Shown: in pieces, positions 1-8,325 of the stretch
Position numbering within the stretch: the first letter of the stretch is position 1
Layout of the letters: the number at the start of each line of letters is the position of its first letter
Origin: Methanogenium organophilum
GTDB lineage: Archaea > Halobacteriota > Methanomicrobia > Methanomicrobiales > Methanomicrobiaceae
Assembly (NCBI RefSeq): GCF_026684035.1
Contig: NZ_CP113361.1
Location: forward strand, 186,001 to 250,000
Direction: 5' to 3'
DNA: 64,000 nt
The notes under the pieces: model-generated
What the model was told of the DNA's origin: nothing
The model's input: only the letters and a program-made list of their open reading frames with translations
Databases searched by the model: none
Position numbers and translations under genes: made by a program

Positions 1-299
1 CCTGCGTCAAGCAGCCAGTTGCCGAAGAACGCCAGGCCTGCAGTGAGCGCAAGAAGCGCCGTCCCGATAAAGAGGAGCAGACCCGCCGTTTCACTGTTTT
101 TGAGAACATGTTTTGAGACGGATGCCCGCACATTCTCATACGAGTAAGCGACCATCAGGAGGACGACTGCGGTTGCAATGACCGCACCGCCCTGGAATCC
201 ACCGCCGGGTGTCAGGTGCCCGTGCACAACGATATAAAAGCCGTATACCAAAATGAACGGCATCAGGATATTCGCCCCTGACCGGACGAGATTACTCAT
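1..299 (-). CDS. MnhB/MbhF-like antiporter subunit (partial, C-terminus beyond window)
   Basis: About 99 N-terminal codons are visible; the gene continues past base 1. Two to three hydrophobic segments surround the motif [14 protein letters not shown], which is characteristic of the MnhB domain of Mrp Na+/H+ antiporters and of MbhF in membrane-bound hydrogenases. The ATG at 299 overlaps the stop of the upstream gene by 8 nt (ATGAGTAA), indicating translational coupling. As sixth gene of an MnhE-F-G-MbhD-MbhE-MnhB series it should form part of an ion-translocating membrane module. Whether a hydrogenase follows is not visible here. Confidence 0.85.
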   Translation of the reverse strand, partial: MSNLVRSGANILMPFILVYGFYIVVHGHLTPGGGFQGGAVIATAVVLLMVAYSYENVRASVSKHVLKNSETAGLLLFIGTALLALTAGLAFFGNWLLDA

Positions 300-579
300 A
301 TTCATATTCATCCTCCTTTTTGCCCAGACGGCGGAAGACAAGCCCCGCGCCTAAGACAACGGTGAAGAGCACTGTTGCCTCACCGAGCGTATCGAACCCA
401 CGGTAGTCGAAGACCACACCGGTCACAATATTGTTGCTGCCGGTCTCCTCCTGCCCGTGGGCAAGCATGTAGTCATCCATGTCCGTGTAGGCAGGTGTTC
501 CAAAGGAGAGGCCAAGGCCTGCCATGAGGAAGGCCACTGCACAGACGATGAGAACACCATACTGCAGAGCGTTCTTCAT
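292..579 (-). CDS. MbhE-like subunit of Mbh/Mrp membrane module
   Basis: 95 aa. An N-terminal transmembrane helix (about residues 7-27), a polar loop ending in the motif [13 protein letters not shown], a second helix and a charged C-terminus. The RGFDTLGE motif is typical of the C-terminal part of MrpA that exists as a separate small protein, MbhE, in Mbh-type complexes. It overlaps the upstream gene by ATGA and is preceded by a G-rich Shine-Dalgarno (GGGGGTG). It is expected to act inside the membrane antiporter module. Assignment to Mbh rather than a free-standing Mrp antiporter rests on gene order only. Confidence 0.8.
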   Translation of the reverse strand: MKNALQYGVLIVCAVAFLMAGLGLSFGTPAYTDMDDYMLAHGQEETGSNNIVTGVVFDYRGFDTLGEATVLFTVVLGAGLVFRRLGKKEDEYEYE

Positions 580-833
580 TCAGACGCACCCCCGTCTTTT
601 TTGTCCGTGCCGCGGATGGCAATAACAAAGATTGCTGTCGTGAGGCCCGCACCGATACCGGCTTCTGCGATGGCAACATCAGGCGCCTGCAGCATCAGGA
701 ACTCCAGAGAAAGGAGGAAACTGAAGGCACCGAAGGCGATCGCTGCAGAGATCAGGTCGTCCAGATACCAGATCATGCATGCCGATATGACCAGCCCTGC
801 AAGGAGCAGGATGTGAACCGCGAGTTCAATCAT
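576..833 (-). CDS. MbhD-like (DUF4040) subunit
   Basis: 85 aa with three predicted membrane helices and the motif [16 protein letters not shown], typical of the DUF4040/MbhD domain found at the C-terminal part of MrpA. The start is placed at ATG 833, which has GGAG about 9 nt upstream and overlaps the end of the MnhG-like gene by 8 nt; an in-frame TTG lies at 842. It lies between MnhG and MbhE, the order known for mbhC-D-E. Its role is presumably structural or ion translocating within the complex. Confidence 0.82.
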   Translation of the reverse strand: MIELAVHILLLAGLVISACMIWYLDDLISAAIAFGAFSFLLSLEFLMLQAPDVAIAEAGIGAGLTTAIFVIAIRGTDKKDGGASE

Positions 834-1188
834 CCATATCAACTCCTTTCAGCCGGTCCACCACGGCAGGATCAGGTCGGACACCGGACCGGTATGCTGC
901 ACGCCCGATGGCATGGGCACCGATTGCATTCGTAAAGATGAGCGCCGCAAGCGCAAGCACGGTGTGCAGCCCGAGGACTGCATACTGCACGTCACCGGTT
1001 GTGAGATACACACCGGCTTCGGTGATGATGACGGCGATACAGATGAATATTGCACCGCAGGTCGTCATCTTCGTCTCCGCATGCAGGCGGGTATACACGT
1101 CAGGGAACCGCAGGATGCCCACCACACCGAGGCCTGCTGCAAGAAGCCCGAGACCTAAGAAGATAGTCACCAGAAGATCTGCTGCCAT
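826..1188 (-). CDS. MnhG/MbhC-like antiporter subunit
   Basis: 120 aa, three predicted transmembrane helices, with the MnhG signature GILRFPDVYTRLHAETK near residue 25. The start was set at ATG 1188 because a strong ribosome binding site (GGAGGTGA) lies 8 nt upstream; it begins 1 nt after the MnhF-like stop. The family is the smallest subunit group of Mrp cation/proton antiporters and is shared with Mbh hydrogenases. The C-terminal 20 residues are polar and likely cytoplasmic. Confidence 0.88.
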   Translation of the reverse strand: MAADLLVTIFLGLGLLAAGLGVVGILRFPDVYTRLHAETKMTTCGAIFICIAVIITEAGVYLTTGDVQYAVLGLHTVLALAALIFTNAIGAHAIGRAAYRSGVRPDPAVVDRLKGVDMDD

Positions 1189-1189
1189 A

Positions 1190-1447
1190 TCAGAGGTCAC
1201 CTCCGATATACTTCGCAAGCCAGAGTGTGCCTACAAAGGAGAGGAGTGCATAAACGATGGCCACATCGACATAGACCGTCTCGTTGAACGCGACACCAAA
1301 GACGATGATCCCGCAGACCGTAATCGTGTTCACCGCATCAAGCGCCACCACACGGTCCGGTGCGGTCGGGCCCAACCAGAGACGCACCATTGCGAGAATG
1401 ACAAAAAGGAGAAGAAGACCTAATGTCACAACCCAGATATCGGTCAT
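1190..1447 (-). CDS. MnhF/MbhB-like antiporter subunit
   Basis: 85 aa, three hydrophobic helices, with the MnhF signature RLWLGPTAPDRVVALDAVNT around residues 22-40. ATG 1447 is preceded by GGAGG and overlaps the stop of the MnhE-like gene (ATGA). Known family role: subunit of the Mrp/Mbh ion-translocating module. Second gene of the transcription unit. Confidence 0.88.
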   Translation of the reverse strand: MTDIWVVTLGLLLLFVILAMVRLWLGPTAPDRVVALDAVNTITVCGIIVFGVAFNETVYVDVAIVYALLSFVGTLWLAKYIGGDL

Positions 1448-1971
1448 TCCGCGATCCTCCGGACCCATTCATGAATCTTAAAGAATGAGAAGAGACCTGC
1501 AGCATCGGCAGTTTTCTGCTTCACCATTTCGCTGGGGACAGCGAGCATGTGAATATAGAAGTCACCGGTCTTCTCATTCGATTCAAGGGTCAGCGTACCC
1601 GGTGTCAGGGTAATGGAATTTGCAAAAAGAAGCTGACCGAACCCGCTCTTGATGCCGGGATTGACCTTTACGATGCCGGGAGAAATTTTCCCGGTAATTA
1701 TCCGTATTGCCACATCGATGTTTGCCCGGATGAGTTCCAGGAAGAAGGGAATACAGAGATACAGACCAAGGAGCACCCACCGGAGTGGATGCGCCATACG
1801 ATAGTCGTCACCGGAACAGAACCATTTTGCCGATGCCGCAGAGACGACGAGCGCAATGATACCGCCCGCGACTATCTCAAATGCTGACCAGAGCCAGATG
1901 TCACCGGACCCGGCTGTCAGCACCAGATACGTGCAGAACGCACAGATAAATGTCAAAATATACCGAATCAT
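1444..1971 (-). CDS. MnhE/MbhA-like antiporter subunit
   Basis: 175 aa, two or three N-terminal membrane helices followed by a soluble domain with the motif ANSITLTPGTLTLE, the hallmark of MnhE proteins, and a typical late HMLAV segment. It is the promoter-proximal gene of the antiporter-like operon. ATG 1971 gives the usual MIRYILTF start; an in-frame TTG at 1989 is less likely. No obvious TATA box was identified upstream with certainty. Confidence 0.88.
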   Translation of the reverse strand: MIRYILTFICAFCTYLVLTAGSGDIWLWSAFEIVAGGIIALVVSAASAKWFCSGDDYRMAHPLRWVLLGLYLCIPFFLELIRANIDVAIRIITGKISPGIVKVNPGIKSGFGQLLFANSITLTPGTLTLESNEKTGDFYIHMLAVPSEMVKQKTADAAGLFSFFKIHEWVRRIAE

Positions 1972-2187
1972 AGAGAACCAACACTCCAAGGCACTGTCAC
2001 CCAGTATGCAGGGGGGGATTTTTCGATCTAAAATTCCCGGAAAGAGAGATATTCATAAAATTACCAGTTAACCACACAGATTCGCAGTACATTTTGCTAT
2101 CCGCTAAGATTAACACTTTTGAATTATGTCAGGCATGGGATGCAGAAACACGCCCTTTTTTTATCACACAGAAGAAATGTTTGAGGA
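1972..2187. other. Divergent intergenic region
   Basis: 216 bases between divergently transcribed genes (MnhE-like on minus, PAPS-reductase-family on plus). It is AT-rich between 2030 and 2140 and should hold both promoters. I do not see a convincing repeat or RNA gene in it. A short ATG frame starting near 2126 is not supported. Confidence 0.4.
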
Positions 2188-3600
2188 ATGCGCCGATCAT
2201 ATCTCGGAAAAAACCACCTGCACTGGTGTGATACCTGTGGGACACCAGTGCTCGGAAAAAAGTGCAGCTGCGGTACGCAGACACGGGAAGTGGCACTCAC
2301 CCCTCCCGGCGACATCCGGCCGGCTTTTGACGACGACATTGCCCATATAAACGCCGTATACCGCGAACATTTTGGTGCAGAACTGATACCAAAAGGGCAT
2401 GTCGCCATCCTTAACAAGGTGCCTGACATCGACCGGATGGAAGAGATCATCATGGGCGGCGCTGTTGTCGGTGCCGTCCGGTTCTACCCGGACGAGGAAC
2501 GCTGGGAAGCGATGCCCAGGGCCGCTGCCGCCAACTATATGACACCCTCGATGCGGTATGTCGTGGTGGACCCCGGTGCAGAACCCTCCATACGGACCAA
2601 AGGGGCATCAGTCCTCGCACCCGGACTCATCTCCATTGAAGAGCATGTTGAAACGGGTGACGAAGTGTTCATCCTGATCCCTGACGGACGCTGTATCGGC
2701 GTCGGGCGGGCAAAAGTCTCCGCAGAGGAGGCACAGACCATGGAACGCGGCACCATCGCGCGCACGCGGAAGAACAAACCGGTCACCTGTGTGCCGTCAG
2801 AAAAGACGTGGGATGATGTGCTCACAGCGAATGAACGGATTCTTGACGGTGTCGAGGATGAGGCGATCACCTTTGTCAAGCGCACGATGGAGAGAAATCC
2901 AATGCCCGCAAATGTCTCCTACTCCGGCGGAAAAGACAGTCTTGCAACACTCCTCGTGGTACTAAAAGCGGCAGGCCCCCTCCCCCTCCTCTTTGCCGAT
3001 ACCGGCCTTGAATTTAAAGAGACCTACGAAAATGTAGAGCAGGTGGCAGACCATTACGGCCTTGAGGTGCTTCGGACGGATATGGCATCAGAGTTCTGGG
3101 ACGAGATGGAGCGGCAGGGCCCGCCCGCAGTCGATGCACGCTGGTGCTGTAAGGTGTGCAAGCTCCAGCCGATAAAGAAACTGATTGAAGAGACATGGGG
3201 TGAATGCCTCTCATTCATCGGCCAGCGGAAATACGAATCATATAAGCGGATGAAGAGTCCGCGTGTCTGGCAAAGCCACAATATTCCTTCCCAGCTGTCG
3301 GCATCACCCATTCAGCACTGGACGGCACTCCATGTATGGCTCTACATCTTCCGCGAGAATGCCCCGTATAATGTCCTGTATTCAAAGCGTATCGACCGGA
3401 TCGGATGTTTCATGTGCCCGTCGTCCGACTGGGCAACGTTCCGGCTGATCATGAAGGACTACCCGGAGGAGTGGCAGCGCTGGGAAGACGCACTGAATCA
3501 ATACAAAGAAGAGCATGCGCTTCCAGACATCTGGGTGGAGAAAGCGCTCTGGCGCAAACGGGGAGACACTGAGGATGACGACGAAAGTAGCTATACTTGA
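2188..3600 (+). CDS. Archaeal zinc-ribbon/PUA/PAPS-reductase-family protein
   Basis: 470 aa. The N-terminus carries a zinc ribbon (WCDTCG ... KCSCG, residues about 13-29), then a PUA-like RNA-binding module (about residues 80-190, including RYVVVDPGAEPSIRTKGASVLAPG), then a PP-loop ATP pyrophosphatase/PAPS reductase domain with P-loop SYSGGKDS near residue 245. Cysteines in WCCKVCK and GCFMCP could bind a metal or Fe-S cluster, as in APS reductases. This architecture is known in methanogens as a PAPS reductase-like protein, but the PUA and zinc ribbon also fit RNA thiolation. An in-frame stop at 2182-2184 makes ATG 2188 the first possible start. The end overlaps hisH by 26 nt. Confidence 0.8.
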   Translation: MRRSYLGKNHLHWCDTCGTPVLGKKCSCGTQTREVALTPPGDIRPAFDDDIAHINAVYREHFGAELIPKGHVAILNKVPDIDRMEEIIMGGAVVGAVRFYPDEERWEAMPRAAAANYMTPSMRYVVVDPGAEPSIRTKGASVLAPGLISIEEHVETGDEVFILIPDGRCIGVGRAKVSAEEAQTMERGTIARTRKNKPVTCVPSEKTWDDVLTANERILDGVEDEAITFVKRTMERNPMPANVSYSGGKDSLATLLVVLKAAGPLPLLFADTGLEFKETYENVEQVADHYGLEVLRTDMASEFWDEMERQGPPAVDARWCCKVCKLQPIKKLIEETWGECLSFIGQRKYESYKRMKSPRVWQSHNIPSQLSASPIQHWTALHVWLYIFRENAPYNVLYSKRIDRIGCFMCPSSDWATFRLIMKDYPEEWQRWEDALNQYKEEHALPDIWVEKALWRKRGDTEDDDESSYT

Positions 3601-4180
3601 TTACGGAATAGGAAACCTCCGGAGCGTCAGCCGCGGGATGGAGAAGGCAGGGGTCACACCGGTCATCACAAAGGATACCACAGTGATGATGGGATGTGAC
3701 GGGGTTGTCCTCCCCGGCGTCGGCGCTTTTTCAGAAGGAATGGACAAACTGGGAATTCTGCGTGAGGCGCTCTGCCGCTATGCGGAAGACCGGCCGGTTC
3801 TGGGCATCTGCCTTGGGATGCAGATGCTTCTCGAAAAGAGCACAGAATTCGGCCTGCACGAAGGGTTGGGACTCGTCCCCGGAGAAGTCCTCCCATTTGT
3901 TAAGACCCCCGGCATGAAGATCCCGCATATGGGATGGAATACGATCCACACCGAACAGCCCTCCCCTCTCTTTGATGGCATTCCGCAGGAGAGTTATGTT
4001 TACTTTGTCCACTCCTTCTATGCAAAAACCGGTGCGGAGCACACCCTCACGACAACCGACTATATCTGCCGATTTGCATCCTCAATATGGAACGGAAATG
4101 TATACGGCGTGCAGTTTCACCCGGAAAAGAGCGGAGATACCGGACTCGCCATCCTGAAGAACTTTATTTCCCTGCTGTGA
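3575..4180 (+). CDS. hisH: Imidazole glycerol phosphate synthase, glutaminase subunit HisH
   Basis: 201 aa, full length for the class I glutamine amidotransferase subunit of histidine biosynthesis; it supplies ammonia to HisF. Visible signatures: N-terminal ILDYGIGNLRSV, nucleophile motif GICLGMQML, and the catalytic His/Glu in VQFHPEKSG. The start was set at ATG 3575 inside the end of the upstream gene, since earlier in-frame residues do not match the family. No hisF is adjacent. A decayed inverted copy of its 3' end lies at 16126-16254. Confidence 0.95.
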   Translation: MTTKVAILDYGIGNLRSVSRGMEKAGVTPVITKDTTVMMGCDGVVLPGVGAFSEGMDKLGILREALCRYAEDRPVLGICLGMQMLLEKSTEFGLHEGLGLVPGEVLPFVKTPGMKIPHMGWNTIHTEQPSPLFDGIPQESYVYFVHSFYAKTGAEHTLTTTDYICRFASSIWNGNVYGVQFHPEKSGDTGLAILKNFISLL

Positions 4181-4421
4181 AGAGCAGGATATATTTCTTT
4201 CAATTTCTTTCAATTTCTTTCAATTTCTTTCAATTTTTCCATAATTTTTTCCGGATTTCTGCTATCCTGCATAACACCACAGGGTTACACATTTGAGACG
4301 ATTTCCAATTCCACACCCAATTCCGTACAGGGCGCTTCCCTAAGGGGGCTCTCGGGGGGAACCCCCTGACTGTGGGGAACCTGAACACCCCATCACCAGG
4401 AACAGGAAACCCCCCCTCTCT
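4181..4421 (-). repeat. Dispersed repeat copy D, inverted relative to 15884-16125
   Basis: Read on the minus strand, this segment aligns along its length with 15884-16125 on the plus strand. Shared blocks include GGGTTTCCTGTT, ACAGTCAGGGGGTT, GCCCCCTTA, GGAATTGGAAATC, TCTCAAATGTGTAACC and GGAAATCCGGAAAAAATTATGG-like sequence. It lacks the GCACGG hairpin present at the start of the three tandem units near 15343-16115. The homology continues into the 3' end of hisH. Confidence 0.8.
4193..4237 (+). repeat. Tandem 10-bp repeat (CAATTTCTTT), about four copies
   Basis: Three exact copies of CAATTTCTTT start at 4201, 4211 and 4221, flanked by one partial copy on each side. It begins about 12 nt after the hisH stop. 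The T-rich plus strand may serve as the hisH transcription terminator. The related inverted copy near 16070-16115 lacks this expansion. Confidence 0.85.
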
Positions 4422-4517
4422 TTGACAACATACGCGGGAAGAGACCATACGTACACCTGCAGATACCTGCAAAAAACTGACCACAAACTGACAAAAAACA
4501 GAAAAAAGCAGAGAATA
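4422..4517. other. Intergenic, repeat-adjacent
   Basis: 96 bases between the dispersed repeat and the convergent regulator gene. A/C-rich, containing several ACAAAAAACTGAC-like stretches. No gene or clear structure seen; it may include the 3' end of the regulator transcript. Confidence 0.3.
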
Positions 4518-5195
4518 TTATTGTCTGCGATACATCGCAACCAGTTCCAGGAGAAGCATGAGGAAGATCACCACAAACCCACCCATGAAGAATGCTATCG
4601 CAAGGACATTCGGAGCCGGACCGGGAGGCAGATAGCCTTCACCAGGCGCCATTGGCGCGGGAACCGGGGCTGCAACACGTAATACACTGGCTTTCTCTGC
4701 GTTTGCGCCGGTGGCGTCCACCTCTTCAGCTGAATAAACCACCATCTGCACATCGTCAGAAGAAGGCACTGCCCCGCTCAACAAACCCCCGTCAGCCTGG
4801 AAACCAAAGGTGGGCGCCATCGCAAGAAGCACAAGCGTTGCACAGATGATCAGTGCGAAGAGGGACGCGTATTTCAGAAGCACCGAGCGGAGGTCCGCTT
4901 TTCCGGGAGACATGATGACAACCTGCTGGCGCACCCCGTAGACCTTCACTACCCGCCCTTTCTCACTGTACCGGGTGCGCACAATCTCAACAAGACCTGC
5001 ATCCAGTAGATTTTCAATCTGGTATTTCAGGGTCGTGATCGGCTGACCAAGCCGTTCGGATAACTCCGATAGCGTGAGCTCATCGTCTGAGAGAGCGGAA
5101 AGGACGTCATTTGCCGTATTGCTGGCCATCGCCTTTCCAATCTTCTTTGCCCGTTCGTCACCGGGCTCAAGGACAAGCACACCATCGTCTGTCAT
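4518..5195 (-). CDS. Membrane-anchored winged-helix transcriptional regulator
   Basis: 225 aa. Residues about 20-95 form an ArsR/MarR-like winged helix (LSALSDDELTLSELSERLGQPITTLKYQIENLLDAGLVEI), followed by a first transmembrane helix (about 108-130), a 65-residue external region rich in Pro/Ala and acidic residues, and a second helix (about 197-219) near the C-terminus. Such one-piece membrane regulators are known in methanogens, but targets are not. It starts 21 nt after the alaS stop, so it is probably co-transcribed. Function inferred from domain only. Confidence 0.75.
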   Translation of the reverse strand: MTDDGVLVLEPGDERAKKIGKAMASNTANDVLSALSDDELTLSELSERLGQPITTLKYQIENLLDAGLVEIVRTRYSEKGRVVKVYGVRQQVVIMSPGKADLRSVLLKYASLFALIICATLVLLAMAPTFGFQADGGLLSGAVPSSDDVQMVVYSAEEVDATGANAEKASVLRVAAPVPAPMAPGEGYLPPGPAPNVLAIAFFMGGFVVIFLMLLLELVAMYRRQ

Positions 5196-5216
5196 TTCAG
5201 CTGCTCACTTATTCAG

Positions 5217-7967
5217 TTATTCATTTTTGTTCAATTGGTCAACAATCATCTGACGCCCGGCAGCCAGTGCCTCGTCAAGAGACTCCGCAGAGGCCCCGCT
5301 GCCCTGTGCAAGAGACGGTTTCCCGCCTCCTTTTCCGCCGAGGATGCCACATACATGACGCACAATCTCACCCGCGTTCACCTGTGCGACACCGGATGCG
5401 ACGGCAACATGCACACGCTCCCCGGTACCCACAAGAAGAGCAACGCCCCCTTCATTTGCGTACGCTGTCGCCATTGAGACAACCTCCTTTGGGGAGGCGG
5501 TAACGGCATGCACAGTGACACTAACACCTGCAATGTCCTCCACCGGAATACTTGCGATCTCCAGTTCAGCGATCTTCTTCTGCAGGCGTTCAATCTCCTT
5601 TCTCTGCTCCTTCCATTCCGTGAAGAACCGGTCAACCGATGTGGGGAGGTTCTCGCGCTGGACACTAAGGGTCGCAACTGAAGAGTCAACGAGCCCCTCC
5701 ACCCACTGGTTGTATGCAACCGCAGCCATACCAGCGGAGAACTCCAGACGTTCAATACCGTCCTGCACATGCTCAAGACGCATGATCCGTACAGACCCAA
5801 TCTGACCAGTACTACGGCAGTGCGTACCGGCGCATGCCTGCACATCACCTGCCACCCGCACCACACGGATGCGTGCACCGGGAGGTACACCCCCCTGATA
5901 GAGGTCAAAGCCGTATTTCTGCTCCGCTGTGGTACGGTCTTCCCAGTCGACATGCACCGGGATATCATTAAGCACCAGACGATTTGCAGCATCCTCAATC
6001 TGTTTCAGTTCAATTCCTGAAATGTGACGGAAATGACGGATGTCAAGACGTGAACTCTCAACCCCTTTCTGGGCACCGGCCTGGTGAATATGCGGGCCAA
6101 GCACCTCTTTTGCGGCATGCAGCAGAACATGGGTTGCGGTGTGGTGCCGCATCATCGTCTTCCTGCGCTCTTCATTAACCGCTCCTTTTACATGTTCGCC
6201 ACGTTTAAAGGAGTCGCCGGTTACATGGTGCAAAATGATGTCACCAATCTTTACCACATGGTCAACCTTGCCGATCCCCTCTTCCGAAACAATTTTGCCG
6301 ACATCTGCGGGCTGACCGCCGCCCTCCGGGTAGAAGAGCGTCTGGTCAAGCACCAGATACTCGTCAATCTGGTCCAGAACAATCGCATCGAAATCATACG
6401 CCTGCGGAAGGTCATAGTAGAGCATCTTTGTTGCAGGCAGCGTCTCAAGTCTCTCACGGATTGCATCATAGGGATCTTCGGCATTCCCGGAGTCTTCAGA
6501 TTCTGAATGAACGTCTGCAATCAGGGAGTAGAAGTTATCCGGCAGGTCCACACCCGCACCCTCTTCCTGTGCAATGTCCCTCACAATCTCAGGAGGGATG
6601 CCATGCGAGTCATAGAGAGTGATCAGTTCATCCAGAGGAATGGGCAGGTCCTTATCTTTATAGAATTTTGCTGCTTTCTGGACAATTCTGCCGCCACGTT
6701 CCATCGTGATCGCATATTTTTCCTCCTCATTTCTGATGATCTCCCGTACGACACTGATGTCCTGTTCAAAGGAGTCAAGGCCGATCTTCTCCATCTGATA
6801 CAAAATGAGGTCGGCAAGGCTCTCCTCCATGCCAATCTCATTCATCATCCGCAGCGTACGCCTGAGCACAAGACGGGCCAGATAGCCCTCCTGTGCATTG
6901 GACGGCACGATACAGTCACCAAGCATATAGGCAAGGCAGCGGGTGTGGTCAGCAATCGCATAGACACGCTCGATAGGAGCGATCATGTCCTGCAGTTTCT
7001 GGTATGGCACACCAATATTCTCTGCTACCGTCTTGCGCATCTCATAGAGGTTGGAACCGGTGATGTCCATCAGACCGGCATACTTCGCGTTGAGAGAGAG
7101 AATGCGCGTAAATTCAGAATTGTCGAGGAGGTAAGCCAGGTCAGAAGACTCCATCAGGCGACTGACCAGTTCGGGGAAAACCGCGTCATAGACCGTAGGA
7201 CTACCCTGTGATGCCCATACCAGCCGTTCCAGACCATATCCGGTATCAACGATCCGCAGGTCCATCGGGTAATAAGGGACGCCTTCCATATCGACCGGTT
7301 CGCGGCCATTGTCGCGCTTCGTCAGGCTCATAAAGACAAGGGTTGCCACTTCAAGCCCGCCGATTAGGACCTCCACACTGGGTCCGGCATTGCCGCCGCC
7401 AATCCACGGGTGTTCCTTGTAGGTCACCCGCTTCAGGTCTGCGCCGATTGATTCGAGGAAACCGTCACAGAGACGAATGGTATCATCTTTCCAGTATTTC
7501 TCGTCCTCGTCTGTATTGAACGCATGATGCGCCATCATCTCAAAGGTAGTCAGATGACGGCCCGATCTCCCCACGGAGTCAAGATCATTGAGCCGGATAC
7601 AGGGCTGGGATATCGTCAGTGGATTTGCAGGCGGCGGCACCTCTCCATTGGTCACAAATGGCTGAAAATCTGCAATGGATGCGATTGTCAGATAGATGTC
7701 GTCACGCCAGCGGGCAGCCACCGGATAACGCTCGATCCGGGTATGACCGTTCTGTTCAAAAAAGCTGAGATATGCTTCACGCATCTCATCAATCGTGTGG
7801 GGAGAGAATATGGGATTGCCAATAAATGAATAGGGTTCACAGGGTGCATCACCACAGTATTCACGCTCAGGGTCCCGTGTCCAGAACGCTGAACCGCAGG
7901 CCTTACATATTTTTCTGACCAGACCGTTCTCTCTGAAATATTCAAGCTGATATTCTTCCTCGAGCAT
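5217..7967 (-). CDS. alaS: Alanyl-tRNA synthetase (archaeal type)
   Basis: 916 aa, standard archaeal length. The N-terminus has the archaeal-specific zinc motif (ICKACGSAFW...CGDAPCEPY), then the class II catalytic core, tRNA-recognition region, an editing domain with the zinc-binding HHTATH (about residue 605) and CAGTHC (about residue 710), and a C-terminal DHHA1 domain ending in GGKGGGKPSLAQG. It charges tRNA-Ala and hydrolyses mischarged Ser/Gly. A TATA-like element at about 7986-7996 sits 20-29 nt before the ATG, so the mRNA is probably leaderless. Confidence 0.97.
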   Translation of the reverse strand: MLEEEYQLEYFRENGLVRKICKACGSAFWTRDPEREYCGDAPCEPYSFIGNPIFSPHTIDEMREAYLSFFEQNGHTRIERYPVAARWRDDIYLTIASIADFQPFVTNGEVPPPANPLTISQPCIRLNDLDSVGRSGRHLTTFEMMAHHAFNTDEDEKYWKDDTIRLCDGFLESIGADLKRVTYKEHPWIGGGNAGPSVEVLIGGLEVATLVFMSLTKRDNGREPVDMEGVPYYPMDLRIVDTGYGLERLVWASQGSPTVYDAVFPELVSRLMESSDLAYLLDNSEFTRILSLNAKYAGLMDITGSNLYEMRKTVAENIGVPYQKLQDMIAPIERVYAIADHTRCLAYMLGDCIVPSNAQEGYLARLVLRRTLRMMNEIGMEESLADLILYQMEKIGLDSFEQDISVVREIIRNEEEKYAITMERGGRIVQKAAKFYKDKDLPIPLDELITLYDSHGIPPEIVRDIAQEEGAGVDLPDNFYSLIADVHSESEDSGNAEDPYDAIRERLETLPATKMLYYDLPQAYDFDAIVLDQIDEYLVLDQTLFYPEGGGQPADVGKIVSEEGIGKVDHVVKIGDIILHHVTGDSFKRGEHVKGAVNEERRKTMMRHHTATHVLLHAAKEVLGPHIHQAGAQKGVESSRLDIRHFRHISGIELKQIEDAANRLVLNDIPVHVDWEDRTTAEQKYGFDLYQGGVPPGARIRVVRVAGDVQACAGTHCRSTGQIGSVRIMRLEHVQDGIERLEFSAGMAAVAYNQWVEGLVDSSVATLSVQRENLPTSVDRFFTEWKEQRKEIERLQKKIAELEIASIPVEDIAGVSVTVHAVTASPKEVVSMATAYANEGGVALLVGTGERVHVAVASGVAQVNAGEIVRHVCGILGGKGGGKPSLAQGSGASAESLDEALAAGRQMIVDQLNKNE

Positions 7968-7985
7968 GGGTAATCACAATATCCT

Positions 7986-7996
7986 GATTATAATAA
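7986..7996 (-). promoter_or_regulatory. TATA box candidate for alaS
   Basis: On the minus strand the sequence reads ATTATTATAAT about 20-29 nt upstream of the alaS ATG, a spacing that predicts transcription starting at or next to the start codon. No Shine-Dalgarno is seen before that ATG, consistent with a leaderless transcript. Confidence 0.5.
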
Positions 7997-8037
7997 TCGC
8001 CATGTGATTTCATATAGTGTTTGTTTCTCCCGGTTTT

Positions 8038-8325
8038 TCAGAGCAGATCCATATACCATTCGTCACGCTGTACAATCATTCCAAGCGCTTTGGCCGTACG
8101 GAATGCAAGAATATGCCAACACTGGGATTCCCGGTACATAAAGTCGCCGCAGGTGCAGAACCCTTCATCAACGACATAGGTGTCTGTCGTGCCAATCACC
8201 ACGCAGAAGTCATGATACTGAATAACGTGCCCGTTTCGTGCGGCACGAACCGCCTTCTCGCCTTTTTCGCCATAGAGACGGCACACCTCCGCGATCACCT
8301 CTTCTGCGTCCCTTTCCCCCATCAA
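8038..8325 (-). CDS. Small SWIM-type zinc-finger protein
   Basis: 95 aa. The C-terminal half carries CTCG followed nine residues later by CWH, i.e. the CxCx(n)CxH pattern of SWIM zinc fingers, which usually bind nucleic acid or partner proteins. A preceding beta-rich segment (VIQYHDFCVVIGTTDTYVVDEGF) fits the SWIM fold. The start overlaps the stop of the Nif3-like gene (ATGA at 8322-8325), so the two are coupled. The exact role is unknown. Confidence 0.75.
   Translation of the reverse strand: MMGERDAEEVIAEVCRLYGEKGEKAVRAARNGHVIQYHDFCVVIGTTDTYVVDEGFCTCGDFMYRESQCWHILAFRTAKALGMIVQRDEWYMDLL

Noticed and set aside
457-1423. Plus-strand open frames opposite the antiporter operon
   Set aside because: They are antisense to a well-supported operon and have no family resemblance.
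3515-3574. Longer N-terminus for HisH
   Set aside because: The extra 20 residues lie inside the upstream gene and do not match HisH, which begins at KVAILDYGIGN.
4193-4237. Tandem 10-mers as a possible CRISPR or minisatellite array
   Set aside because: Units are directly adjacent with no spacers, and only about four copies occur. It is a short microsatellite-like array.
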